Shown one piece after another: positions 47,626 to 55,376 of a DNA stretch of 64,000 bases. The notes beneath the pieces are model-generated. The model made no database searches. It saw only the letters and a list, made by a program, of their open reading frames with translations, and was not told the DNA's origin. The DNA lies in the NCBI GenBank assembly GCA_016903695.1, contig JADQBB010000017.1, positions 1 through 64,000 of the forward strand, read 5' to 3'. The DNA comes from Chlorogloea purpurea SAG 13.99. Its GTDB lineage: Bacteria; Cyanobacteriota; Cyanobacteriia; Cyanobacteriales; Microcystaceae. The first letter of the stretch is position 1; each line of letters opens with the position of its first letter. The translations under genes and the position numbers were made by a program.

Positions 47626-48309
47626 ATGTTACAGCCGCCCAAATTTATCAACGAAACTCTCCAATTACAAGCCTTAACCCATCGTTCTTATACCAATGAG
47701 AATCCTGGCCCGATCGATCATAACGAAAGGCTGAAATTTTTAGGAAATAGTCTTCTAGCTTTTATTGTAGGAGAATTATTATTCATCAACTATCCAGAAT
47801 TGGGAGAATACCAATTAATAAAATTAAGAACTCACCTGATCGAAGAAAATCAACTGACGAGTTTCGCTAGAGAATTAAAACTGGGGAAAGTATTAAGACT
47901 GGGCAAGGGAACGATTAAAGACGGGGGCAGAGAAAACCCCGCTATACTCTCGGAAGCTTTCTCGGCTCTTATCGGGGCCTACTATCTAGACGGGGGTATG
48001 TCGGCGGTGAGGGAGTACGTGGAAAACCTCTACAGTGCGATCGCCCACCAGTTGATCTCCACCCCTGAGGTTAATGAGGAAAAGAACTCCACAGACCCGA
48101 AAAATCACTTTCAAAAGTGGACTCTGGCTAACTTCACCCAAAATCCAGAATATCAAATTATCAGCGAGTCGGGGCCTCCCCACGCGAGAGAATTCGTCGC
48201 CGTGGTCAAGGTCAATAAACTGGTGTACGGTAAAGGAGTGGGAAAAAGAAAGCAAGACGCGACGAAAGCGGCGGCGGAAGCCGCTTTAAAAAACGTCGGT
48301 CTGGTGTGA
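47626..48309 (+). CDS. Ribonuclease III-like protein with degenerate active site
   Basis: The 227-residue protein has an RNase III domain (about 10-145) and an intact dsRBD (about 157-225, KNHFQKWTLANFTQNPEYQ ... KRKQDATKAAAEAAL). In the catalytic helix the canonical NERLEFLGDS reads NERLKFLGNS, replacing E by K and D by N. Later ADxxEAL is SEAFSALIG, replacing D by E and E by S. These are metal-ligand carboxylates of RNase III, so cleavage is probably lost while dsRNA binding is retained. Cyanobacteria carry several RNase III paralogues, so this may be a non-catalytic partner. The gene symbol rnc is withheld for this reason. Confidence 0.85.
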   Translation: MLQPPKFINETLQLQALTHRSYTNENPGPIDHNERLKFLGNSLLAFIVGELLFINYPELGEYQLIKLRTHLIEENQLTSFARELKLGKVLRLGKGTIKDGGRENPAILSEAFSALIGAYYLDGGMSAVREYVENLYSAIAHQLISTPEVNEEKNSTDPKNHFQKWTLANFTQNPEYQIISESGPPHAREFVAVVKVNKLVYGKGVGKRKQDATKAAAEAALKNVGLV

Positions 48310-48564
48310 TTACTTGCTCTGGGCCGACCAAGCTTCGGGAGTATAAGTTTTCAGGGCGAGGGCGTGGATTTCTTCCGTGGCCAGGGCGGATTGTAAGGCC
48401 GAGTAAACCATCTGGTGTTGTTTAACCCGGCTCTGCCCGGCAAATTCAGAAGAAACCACGATCGCTTCTAAATGGTCTCCCCCGCCTGTCAAGTCCCTTA
48501 ACATGACTTGGGCATCGGGCAACTGTGTTTGAATCATCGCTTCTACTTGCTGGAAACTAACCAT
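48310..48564 (-). CDS. bolA: BolA family protein
   Basis: The 84-residue protein has the BolA fold pattern: [32 protein letters not shown] with an SxxFxG-like stretch ([17 protein letters not shown]) and a C-terminal [11 protein letters not shown]. BolA proteins partner with monothiol glutaredoxin in Fe-S and iron regulation; no grxD is adjacent here. It abuts the convergent RNase III-like stop with no intervening base. Confidence 0.9.
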   Translation of the reverse strand: MVSFQQVEAMIQTQLPDAQVMLRDLTGGGDHLEAIVVSSEFAGQSRVKQHQMVYSALQSALATEEIHALALKTYTPEAWSAQSK

Positions 48565-48604
48565 GACTTTTTCTAGAATTTCTAACGAGTCTCAATTATA
48601 GTTC

Positions 48605-49240
48605 TTACTTCGGAGTCGGGGCGTTAGAAGTGGGAGCGGGGGCCGGGGTCGAACCAGGGCTACTAGTAGCGTAGGGAGTGCTGACAAAACCCAATTCATA
48701 AAGTTGCTGGTAGGATTTTTGTCCGAGGACACTGGAGGGGTTCTGGGATTGAATCACTTGTATTAATAAAGGCACGGCTAATTCGGGCTTATTTTGCGCC
48801 CTATGCACCAAGGCTAATTGATAAGTGGCTTCATCCCGCATCTGGCCCGTGGATAGGGCGCTGGTTCTTTGCGAGTCGAATACTTTCGGGTCTATGCCCG
48901 AAAAACTGTTAGCCAATTGGAGATGATAGTTAGAGAGTTGATTGAAAATCCGCCTCGCCTGTTGTAGTTTCTCGGTGGCTACCTCGTAATTACCACTGTT
49001 AATAGCTTGACTGGCTTCGCCCATTAATTTTTGTGCGCCTTGGAAACTCAAGAGGCTATCGGCTTGAGTCAAGGGTCTGAGGTCGTTATTATCGCCCGCG
49101 GGATTTTCCGAACCGGATGTGGGCTGGCTAGGGGCTGGCTTATCTTTTGTATTGTTGTTAGGGGCGGCTTGGGCGTGATCCATTATGCCCAGAGCCAAAA
49201 TCATAGCTAAAGGGAGGATTTTTAGATATTTTGAACTCAT
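48605..49240 (-). CDS. Exported protein of unknown function with a helical TPR-like core
   Basis: The ATG at 49240 gives MSSKYLKILPLAMILALGIMDHAQA, a signal peptide cleaved after AQA. The mature region has an Asn/Pro-rich N-terminus, then helix pairs (SFQGAQKLMGEASQAINSGNY, KLQQARRIFNQLSNYH, and ATYQLALVHRAQNKPELAVPLLIQVI) that resemble a degenerate TPR. The C-terminus is Ser/Pro/Thr-rich. Probably periplasmic. No enzyme motif is visible. A 9-residue longer start exists at 49267. Confidence 0.65.
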   Translation of the reverse strand: MSSKYLKILPLAMILALGIMDHAQAAPNNNTKDKPAPSQPTSGSENPAGDNNDLRPLTQADSLLSFQGAQKLMGEASQAINSGNYEVATEKLQQARRIFNQLSNYHLQLANSFSGIDPKVFDSQRTSALSTGQMRDEATYQLALVHRAQNKPELAVPLLIQVIQSQNPSSVLGQKSYQQLYELGFVSTPYATSSPGSTPAPAPTSNAPTPK

Positions 49241-49388
49241 AGGTAAAGATCCTGTATTTATAATCATGTAACTTTACAAAATTAAGTAACTTTTACAATA
49301 CACCTAGACGGAGGCATCTTCACAAAAGTCCCTGTGCGATCTCCCTCTAAATCCTTTAGAATCATAAAGGAGAATTTTTAAGGTAAGC

Positions 49389-49637
49389 ATGATTAAATTA
49401 CGTCTGAAACGATTCGGAAAAAAACGCGAAGTGAGTTATCGTATCGTCGCCACTGTCGGTACTAGTCGCCGCGATGGTCGCCCCTTGGAAGAATTGGGCT
49501 TTTATAATCCCAGAACCGATGAAGTACGTTTGGATGTACCCGGTATCGTGAGACGTTTACAACAGGGCGCACAACCCACGGAAACCGTTCGTAGCCTTTT
49601 AACTAAAGCGAAAGTATTCGAGCAAGTAAATGCCTGA
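49389..49637 (+). CDS. rpsP: 30S ribosomal protein S16
   Basis: This 82-residue small-subunit protein has the typical [21 protein letters not shown]-terminus and the [14 protein letters not shown] [20 protein letters not shown] core. It overlaps the KH-domain gene by 8 bp, an arrangement common in bacteria and suggesting coupled translation. Confidence 0.97.
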   Translation: MIKLRLKRFGKKREVSYRIVATVGTSRRDGRPLEELGFYNPRTDEVRLDVPGIVRRLQQGAQPTETVRSLLTKAKVFEQVNA

Positions 49638-50028
49638 TTTAGCTTCTTTATCTACGGGCCCTGATTATCCTGGGCTACTCAAGTTCCTAGTGAAACCGTT
49701 TCTAGAATTTCCCGACTCTCTCTGTATTGACTGTGAGAAATGTAAAAACGATCAGAGAGTGTGGATTCGGGTGGCTTTTGAAGCCGAAGATAAGGGTAAG
49801 GTGTACGGCCGCGGGGGACGAAATTTACAGGCCATCCGCACGGTATTAGAGACGACGGCCACCAATTGCGGTCAATCGGTTCATCTCAATGTTTATGAAC
49901 CGGAGGGAGAGGAGGAAGGCGGTGCGCCCAAGCGTAGACCTGGTAACGGTTCTAATGGCTCTGATCGCAAGTATCAACCGAAGCGGGGCCCTCGCTCGAG
50001 TCGCCCCTTGACCCCCCGTCCGGGTTAA
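49630..50028 (+). CDS. khpA: KH-domain RNA-binding protein (KhpA type)
   Basis: The 132-residue protein has a single KH domain with the GxxG loop in [18 protein letters not shown] (about 57-74). Its N-terminus has [15 protein letters not shown], the KhpA/YlqC-type helix. The C-terminal 40 residues are basic, Gly/Pro/Arg-rich and probably disordered, longer than the ~75-residue family core. It partners ribosomal genes as rpsP-khpA. The stop overlaps convergent obgE by 4 bp. Confidence 0.88.
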   Translation: MPDLASLSTGPDYPGLLKFLVKPFLEFPDSLCIDCEKCKNDQRVWIRVAFEAEDKGKVYGRGGRNLQAIRTVLETTATNCGQSVHLNVYEPEGEEEGGAPKRRPGNGSNGSDRKYQPKRGPRSSRPLTPRPG

Positions 50029-51059
50029 GCCCAAGATGAGGTGGTTTCTACCATCTCCTCTTCGTTTTCTAAAGCGTCTAAGCTTTCCCATACTAAACCC
50101 ATCAATTTGTCTAGCCTCGTGCGGGCCGCCCCGGAAATACTCAACACCGGGTTACTCGTCATGTTCTTCAGTTGGGTTTCTAACTCTTGTAAAGTCTCTG
50201 GATCGATCGCGTCTATTTTATTGATGGCCACTATCTGCCGACGCTCCGACAATCCCCTCCCGTAACTGGATAACTCGCCTTGAATAATCCCGTAGTCGGC
50301 CACGGGGTCAATACTCGTGCCGTCTAGCAGATGAATTAATATCTTCGTCCTCTCGATGTGACGCAAAAAGTCATAACCTAAACCTACCCCCTCGTGCGCC
50401 CCCTCGATCAATCCAGGTATGTCAGCGAATACTGTGCCGTCCCCGTTAGGTTTACGCACTACCCCCAAATTAGGAATAAGGGTGGTGAAAGGATAATCAC
50501 CAATCTTCGGGCGCGCCGCCGATAGGGCGGAGATGAGGGTGGATTTACCGGCGTTAGGTAAGCCGATAATCCCCACTTCCGCCAATAGTTTTAATTCTAG
50601 ACGCAAAAATCTGTGTTCCCCGTCCAAGCCTGGTAGGGCGTATTCAGGGGCCCGATTACTATTACTGAGAAAGTGACGGTTGCCCAAACCGCCTTTACCC
50701 CCGGCAGCCACACAGAGGATTTGTCCGGGGGTGACTAGATCACCGATAATTTCTTCTGTATCCCTCTCGTACACTACCGTACCACAGGGAACCTCGATAA
50801 GGCGATCGCTCCCGTTAGCACCGGTACAATTATTCGGCCCCCCTCTTGTGCCGTCTTCGGCTTTGAAGAGGCGATTGTATTGAAAATCGAGAAGGGTTTG
50901 TAAGTTTTCCGATGCCTTGAAGATAACCGAGCCGCCTTTGCCACCGTTGCCCCCCGCGGGGCCTCCCGCCGGTACGTATTTCTCGCGGCGGAAGGCCACC
51001 AATCCATCCCCGCCTTTACCCGCCTGTACTTCTATTTCCGCTCGATCGATAAACTGCAC
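50025..51059 (-). CDS. obgE: GTPase ObgE/CgtA
   Basis: This ribosome-associated GTPase has 344 residues. The N-terminal Obg domain is Gly-rich ([22 protein letters not shown]); the G domain has G1 [10 protein letters not shown]3 DIPGLIEGA and NKID. It lacks a long C-terminal extension, as in many cyanobacteria. Convergent with khpA, sharing 4 bp. Confidence 0.96.
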   Translation of the reverse strand: MQFIDRAEIEVQAGKGGDGLVAFRREKYVPAGGPAGGNGGKGGSVIFKASENLQTLLDFQYNRLFKAEDGTRGGPNNCTGANGSDRLIEVPCGTVVYERDTEEIIGDLVTPGQILCVAAGGKGGLGNRHFLSNSNRAPEYALPGLDGEHRFLRLELKLLAEVGIIGLPNAGKSTLISALSAARPKIGDYPFTTLIPNLGVVRKPNGDGTVFADIPGLIEGAHEGVGLGYDFLRHIERTKILIHLLDGTSIDPVADYGIIQGELSSYGRGLSERRQIVAINKIDAIDPETLQELETQLKNMTSNPVLSISGAARTRLDKLMGLVWESLDALENEEEMVETTSSWA

Positions 51060-51222
51060 TGCTGATTTCCTAAACTGGCTACATTCTTATGATAATTAAT
51101 TCTCGATCGAACCTCCCTCACCGGTGCGGGAAATTGCGGCGATAAAACCGGTAAAGAAGATAGAATTGTCGTGTAGACCCGGTAGCTCATACAAAATCTA
51201 CAAAGCCATATTCACCCAAAAT

Positions 51223-52179
51223 ATGAATATTGATTTTCCCTCTCCTTTCCCCGATTTTGAAAGTGCGGTACAGGCCGTATTAAGTTACCTTCACGAACGT
51301 CTAGGATTTCAATTATGGATGTTCACAAGAGTAGATGGCAATAGCTGGATAGTATTACAAGCCGAGGATCACGGCTATAATGTTCACTCCGGTGATCTCT
51401 TCAATTGGTCTGATTCCTTCTGTTCGAGAATGGTTTTAGGACTCGGCCCCCGTGTGGCCCCGCGAGTCGAGCGAGTTCCCGTTTATCTAGAAGCTCCCAT
51501 CGGGCGTATAGTGCATATAGGTGCTTATATAGGCCTACCCATACCCGATCCAGATGGTAAATTATTCGGCACTTTGTGCGCGATCGATCCTTTTCCCCAA
51601 TCGGATTTAATCGAACAAGAATTAAATTTTGTTCAGTTACAAAGTCGCTTGCTCACCACCCTGCTTCATTTCGAGTTGCAATCCCAAGAAGCCACCCGAG
51701 AAATGGAACGTGCCCAAGTAGAGGCGCAAATAGATTTACTGACAGGTATTTACAATCGTAACGGCTGGGAGAAATTGAGCGCCGCCGAGGAAGCACGATG
51801 TAAAGCTTACGGTAATTCCGCCGCCGTGGTTATCGTGGACTTGGACGATTTGAAACTAGTTAACGATAGTAGCGGCCACGCTGCCGGAGATTTGTTAATT
51901 CAATCCGCCGCCAACAGTCTCGTCGAAAGTGTGAGAAAACAAGATATAGTCGCCCGCATCGGTGGTGACGAGTTCGCTATCCTGATGGTGGAAGTCAGCC
52001 CAGAACAAACTGAAAACTTAGTCCAGAGGATAGAAAATAATTTGGTAAAATTTAAAATCAAAGCTTCTGTAGGTTACGCTAATTACTCTCATAAATACCC
52101 CTTGAAAGCAACCACAGAAAAAGCGGATTTAGCTATGTATCGCAAAAAATCTTTACGCAAAAGTCTAAAAGCTATTTAA
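51223..52179 (+). CDS. GAF-like GGDEF diguanylate cyclase
   Basis: The 318-residue protein has an N-terminal GAF-like domain (about 10-150; LCAIDPFPQ near its end is a GAF landmark) and a GGDEF domain with intact G247-G-D-E-F251. R238-K-Q-D241 five residues before it is the RxxD I-site. No membrane helix. The ATG at 51223 (MNIDFPSPFPDF) is preferred to the ATG at 51124. The last third of the gene is AT-richer than the rest, grading into the AT-rich neighbour 15 bp downstream. Confidence 0.88.
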   Translation: MNIDFPSPFPDFESAVQAVLSYLHERLGFQLWMFTRVDGNSWIVLQAEDHGYNVHSGDLFNWSDSFCSRMVLGLGPRVAPRVERVPVYLEAPIGRIVHIGAYIGLPIPDPDGKLFGTLCAIDPFPQSDLIEQELNFVQLQSRLLTTLLHFELQSQEATREMERAQVEAQIDLLTGIYNRNGWEKLSAAEEARCKAYGNSAAVVIVDLDDLKLVNDSSGHAAGDLLIQSAANSLVESVRKQDIVARIGGDEFAILMVEVSPEQTENLVQRIENNLVKFKIKASVGYANYSHKYPLKATTEKADLAMYRKKSLRKSLKAI

Positions 52180-52194
52180 AATCATTTTTCACCG

Positions 52195-53424
52195 ATGCTT
52201 TTATCTATTATTTTCCAAGGTCGTATTATAAATACCGAACTTAGCTTGTATGCTACTTTAATTTATCCCATAATTCAAATTAAAAAGATATATAATCGTC
52301 TTTATTTATTGATTATTAGACTATTATGGAATGAGCTGTTTTTCGGAAAAAAAAGAGTAGAAAATAATGGCTTGACTGCTTTGCTGTTTATTGTTTTTTT
52401 ATTATTAGGAGTTATCCTGTACCAAATTAAGAATTATGTTCCTTACTTAATACTAATTTTCTTCGGTTTGTTCTATTGTGATTACTTGAAGGCAACAAGA
52501 AGCTACATTAATAACAAGCTATTTACTAAGTCATTATTAAAAGAGGTTGACGATGGTGAAATAGAGTTTCAAACTAATCTGAGAGCTAATAAATATCTAA
52601 ATTTTCGATTTAATTCCCAACAGGTAGATAAACTTATGATTAAACGTCAACTGCTTCACGGGGGAGCTTTTGAAACTTATCTGGGCAAAATTTGGCAACT
52701 GGAACTTTTATTTATAGATGGCTCCCCATTAGTTATCCACGAAGATAGGCAATTATTTAATTTGCTCCAAAAAGCTACCGCTCCTCAAAAATATTTCGAG
52801 AAAGATTTATTTTTTGCTAATGCTGATTCTGGAATTTTATCACCGGGAAATTCTGGGGCGATAGTTGGTCATAAGACTCTTAAAAAATGGCACATCAAAA
52901 CTAAATGGCAATTGCGAAACAATTGGCTGTTACTTAAAAAAATAATTCAAATATCTGGTTTTTACCTATTTATAGTCGTCATGACTGAAGTTTTAATTAT
53001 CTTCGGTCAAATAGTAACATCCATATTTGGGTCTTTTTATAATACGAACGGGGAAACTGTGATCGATCTCTCCCAATTATTCACGGCCCCGTTTGCCAAT
53101 TGGAACGGTTTCACCTATCTCAATCTGAGCCTCGCTATCTTATTCATGATCTATCAGGGATGGCAAATGAGCCGGGATAAACATATATATATCGATCGCT
53201 ATTACTTAAAATATTTCATAGACAATCATAAAATAGACCAAATTAGTACCCCCAGTATCGATAATGTATTATTAATAGTCGAACCGGAACTGGAAATAGT
53301 GATTTTAGGAAATCAAAAAACATTACTCGTCGGTAATTTTCAAGAATTAGCCGATGCTCTGGCCCTACTACAACAAATTCAACTGGGGCTAAAACAATTT
53401 CAACCCGCAACCGACGTAGAATAA
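52195..53424 (+). CDS. AT-rich integral membrane protein, unknown
   Basis: This 409-residue protein does not resemble a named family. Hydrophobic segments occur at about 62-81 (LTALLFIVFLLLGVILYQ), 84-98 (VPYLILIFFGLFYCD), 265-290 (GFYLFIVVMTEVLIIFGQIV) and 318-330 (LNLSLAILFMIYQGW). A soluble region (about 115-245) has GAFETYLGKIWQLELLFIDGSPL. Codons are strongly biased to TTA/ATT/AAA compared with neighbours, hinting at acquisition or relaxed constraint. It lies 15 bp after the GGDEF gene and 54 bp before map. Confidence 0.6.
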   Translation: MLLSIIFQGRIINTELSLYATLIYPIIQIKKIYNRLYLLIIRLLWNELFFGKKRVENNGLTALLFIVFLLLGVILYQIKNYVPYLILIFFGLFYCDYLKATRSYINNKLFTKSLLKEVDDGEIEFQTNLRANKYLNFRFNSQQVDKLMIKRQLLHGGAFETYLGKIWQLELLFIDGSPLVIHEDRQLFNLLQKATAPQKYFEKDLFFANADSGILSPGNSGAIVGHKTLKKWHIKTKWQLRNNWLLLKKIIQISGFYLFIVVMTEVLIIFGQIVTSIFGSFYNTNGETVIDLSQLFTAPFANWNGFTYLNLSLAILFMIYQGWQMSRDKHIYIDRYYLKYFIDNHKIDQISTPSIDNVLLIVEPELEIVILGNQKTLLVGNFQELADALALLQQIQLGLKQFQPATDVE

Positions 53425-53478
53425 TAAGAAAAGAATTTGCTACTATTAAAGTTGAACGAAATCGGTTATAAAGTTGGC

Positions 53479-54237
53479 ATGGGTAACGATACTATCACCT
53501 TATTATCATCACGGGAAATTGAAAAAATGCGTCGGGCGGGAAGACTAGCCGCAGAACTTTTAGATTATTTAGCGCCCCTAGTACGTCCCGGCGTCAGTAC
53601 ATTGGAACTCAATGACGAAGCGGAGAGATGGACGCAAAAGCAGGGGGCGAAAAGCGCCCCCCTCGGTTATCACGGATTTCCCAAGTCGATCTGCACCAGT
53701 ATTAATGAGGTTATCTGTCACGGTATCCCTAGCGCGCATCAGATTCTAAGGGAGGGGGATATTATCAACATCGATGTCACCCCTATCTTAGATGGCTACT
53801 ACGGCGATAGCTCGCGAACTTTTTTTGTCGGGACGCCTTCCCCAATAGCGAAAAAGTTAGTAGAAGTGACGGAAGAATGTTTGAAACGAGGGATAGAAGC
53901 GGTTAAGCCAGGCGGCAAAATCGGTGATATAGGCGCGGCTATCCAAGAATACGCTGAGTCAGAAGGGTTTTCCGTGGTGAGGGATTTCGTGGGTCACGGT
54001 ATCAGTAATGTTTTTCATAGCGCTCCACAAATACCTCACTACGGTATCAAAGGAAAAGGCAAACGCATACGCCCCGGTATGGTGTTTACGATCGAACCGA
54101 TGATCAATCAAGGTACTTGGGAAGCGGTCGTCTTAGAAGATGGTTGGACGGCCGTCACCAAAGACGGTAAACTCTCGGCACAGTTCGAGCATACGATCGC
54201 CGTCACGGAAACCGGCGTAGAAATTCTAACCCTTTAA
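53479..54237 (+). CDS. map: Methionine aminopeptidase, type I
   Basis: Map removes the initiator Met. The ATG at 53479 gives MGNDTITLLSSREIEKMRRAGRL (252 residues). Metal ligands are in INIDVTPILDGYYGDSSRTFFVG, GHGISNVFHSAPQIPHYG and VFTIEPMINQG, ending in AQFEHTIAVTETG. It is relevant to the Anbu-type and other N-terminal Thr enzymes, whose maturation needs Met removal. The frame is open 14 codons upstream. Confidence 0.95.
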   Translation: MGNDTITLLSSREIEKMRRAGRLAAELLDYLAPLVRPGVSTLELNDEAERWTQKQGAKSAPLGYHGFPKSICTSINEVICHGIPSAHQILREGDIINIDVTPILDGYYGDSSRTFFVGTPSPIAKKLVEVTEECLKRGIEAVKPGGKIGDIGAAIQEYAESEGFSVVRDFVGHGISNVFHSAPQIPHYGIKGKGKRIRPGMVFTIEPMINQGTWEAVVLEDGWTAVTKDGKLSAQFEHTIAVTETGVEILTL

Positions 54238-54251
54238 GCCCACGGTAGCTT

Positions 54252-54644
54252 CTAACGGCCCGGGCTGAGATAATCGGGATTTTCCGAGAGAGAACTACTA
54301 AAAGGATTTTCTAAATCTCTAGTGCGAATCAACGGCCCAGAGGTTTGCTGTTGCATCACATCCCGATAAACCGTATTAACTAACTGTGAGTCCCGGCTGA
54401 CCATATTATCAAAAAACGAACCCATCGGGAAAGTGCGCCAACCGAAAATATTGTTAGCTTGGCCCGACAGGCTACCGAGTTCGTAAAACCTACCGGTATT
54501 GTTGTTAAAAGCGCGGTTGAATAGTTCGGGAATATTGGACACATTGGGAGCGAAGACTGTTTCTCTCGTTTGCGCGTTAGCCGAATTAATGGCACCGAGA
54601 CTCATAGTGCAGCCTAGTAGTAAAGATGTTAGTACCGATCGCAT
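54252..54644 (-). CDS. Small exported protein, unknown
   Basis: The 130-residue protein has a signal peptide (MRSVLTSLLLGCTMSLGAINSANA). The mature 106 residues contain RETVFAPNVSNIPELFNRAFNNNTGRFYE and GWRTFPMGSFFDNM with no recognised domain. It is soluble, and Asn/Ser/Phe-rich. Convergent with map; divergent from pyrE with a 74-bp gap. Confidence 0.65.
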   Translation of the reverse strand: MRSVLTSLLLGCTMSLGAINSANAQTRETVFAPNVSNIPELFNRAFNNNTGRFYELGSLSGQANNIFGWRTFPMGSFFDNMVSRDSQLVNTVYRDVMQQQTSGPLIRTRDLENPFSSSLSENPDYLSPGR

Positions 54645-54718
54645 AATAAATGATTGATAAAAGCTGATATGCTAACCTTACAATAGGTTTTAGGTTTTTG
54701 GCTAGATTGTAACAGAAA

Positions 54719-55315
54719 ATGGCTAATTTTTCCCCCGTCAACGCTTCACAAGAACAGTTAAAAGTATATCTTCTCGATTTACTGGTTCGTTACGCTTATA
54801 AAGAAGGGGAATTCACCCTCTCCTCCGGTCAAAGCAGTACCTACTATATCAACGGTAAACAGGTGACATTAACGGCCGAGGGTTCACTGGTCATCGGGCG
54901 CTTAATCTTGGCAAGGCTGCCCGAAAAAACCGGGGCTGTGGCGGGATTAACTTTAGGGGCAGACCCCATAGTTACGGCGGTAAGTGTAGTATCCGCTTAC
55001 GAAGGCCGTCCCCTTCCCGCTTTAATCGTGCGCAAAGAAGCGAAGGGCCACGGTACGGGGGCTTATATCGAGGGGCCGGGTTTAACTCCCGATACCGAGG
55101 TAGTCGTATTAGAAGACGTGGTGACGACGGGAAAATCAGCGATGTTAGCCGTGGAAAGACTGCGGGGTGCGGGGTATAAAGTCGATCGGATCATAGCGAT
55201 CGTGGATAGAGAACAAGGCGGTCAAGAATTCTATCAATCCCAGGGACTTATATTTGAATCCCTGTTCACTATCAGGGATTTACAAACTGCCTACAAGGAA
55301 ATGCGGCCGAAATAA
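54719..55315 (+). CDS. pyrE: Orotate phosphoribosyltransferase
   Basis: PyrE makes OMP from orotate and PRPP. The 198-residue protein has SGQSSTYYINGKQVTL, RKEAKGHGTGAYIEG and the PRPP motif VVVLEDVVTTGKSA. Length is typical. It is followed by a hairpin and the convergent RTX protein gene. Confidence 0.95.
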   Translation: MANFSPVNASQEQLKVYLLDLLVRYAYKEGEFTLSSGQSSTYYINGKQVTLTAEGSLVIGRLILARLPEKTGAVAGLTLGADPIVTAVSVVSAYEGRPLPALIVRKEAKGHGTGAYIEGPGLTPDTEVVVLEDVVTTGKSAMLAVERLRGAGYKVDRIIAIVDREQGGQEFYQSQGLIFESLFTIRDLQTAYKEMRPK

Positions 55316-55334
55316 AGTCAACCTTTACCTCTAG

Positions 55335-55368
55335 GGGAAGATAAATTTTGATTGTCATCCATCTTCCC
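55335..55368. terminator. Possible bidirectional terminator between pyrE and the RTX gene
   Basis: GGGAAGAT and ATCTTCCC form a perfect 8-bp stem with an 18-nt loop in the 61-bp convergent spacer. No long T-run follows on either strand, so the call is tentative. Confidence 0.35.
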
Positions 55369-55376
55369 TTCATCGT

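Noticed and set aside
49846..50091. 81-codon Arg-rich minus-strand ORF over khpA and obgE
   Set aside because: It is antisense to two well-supported genes and its composition mirrors their Gly/Pro-rich codons.
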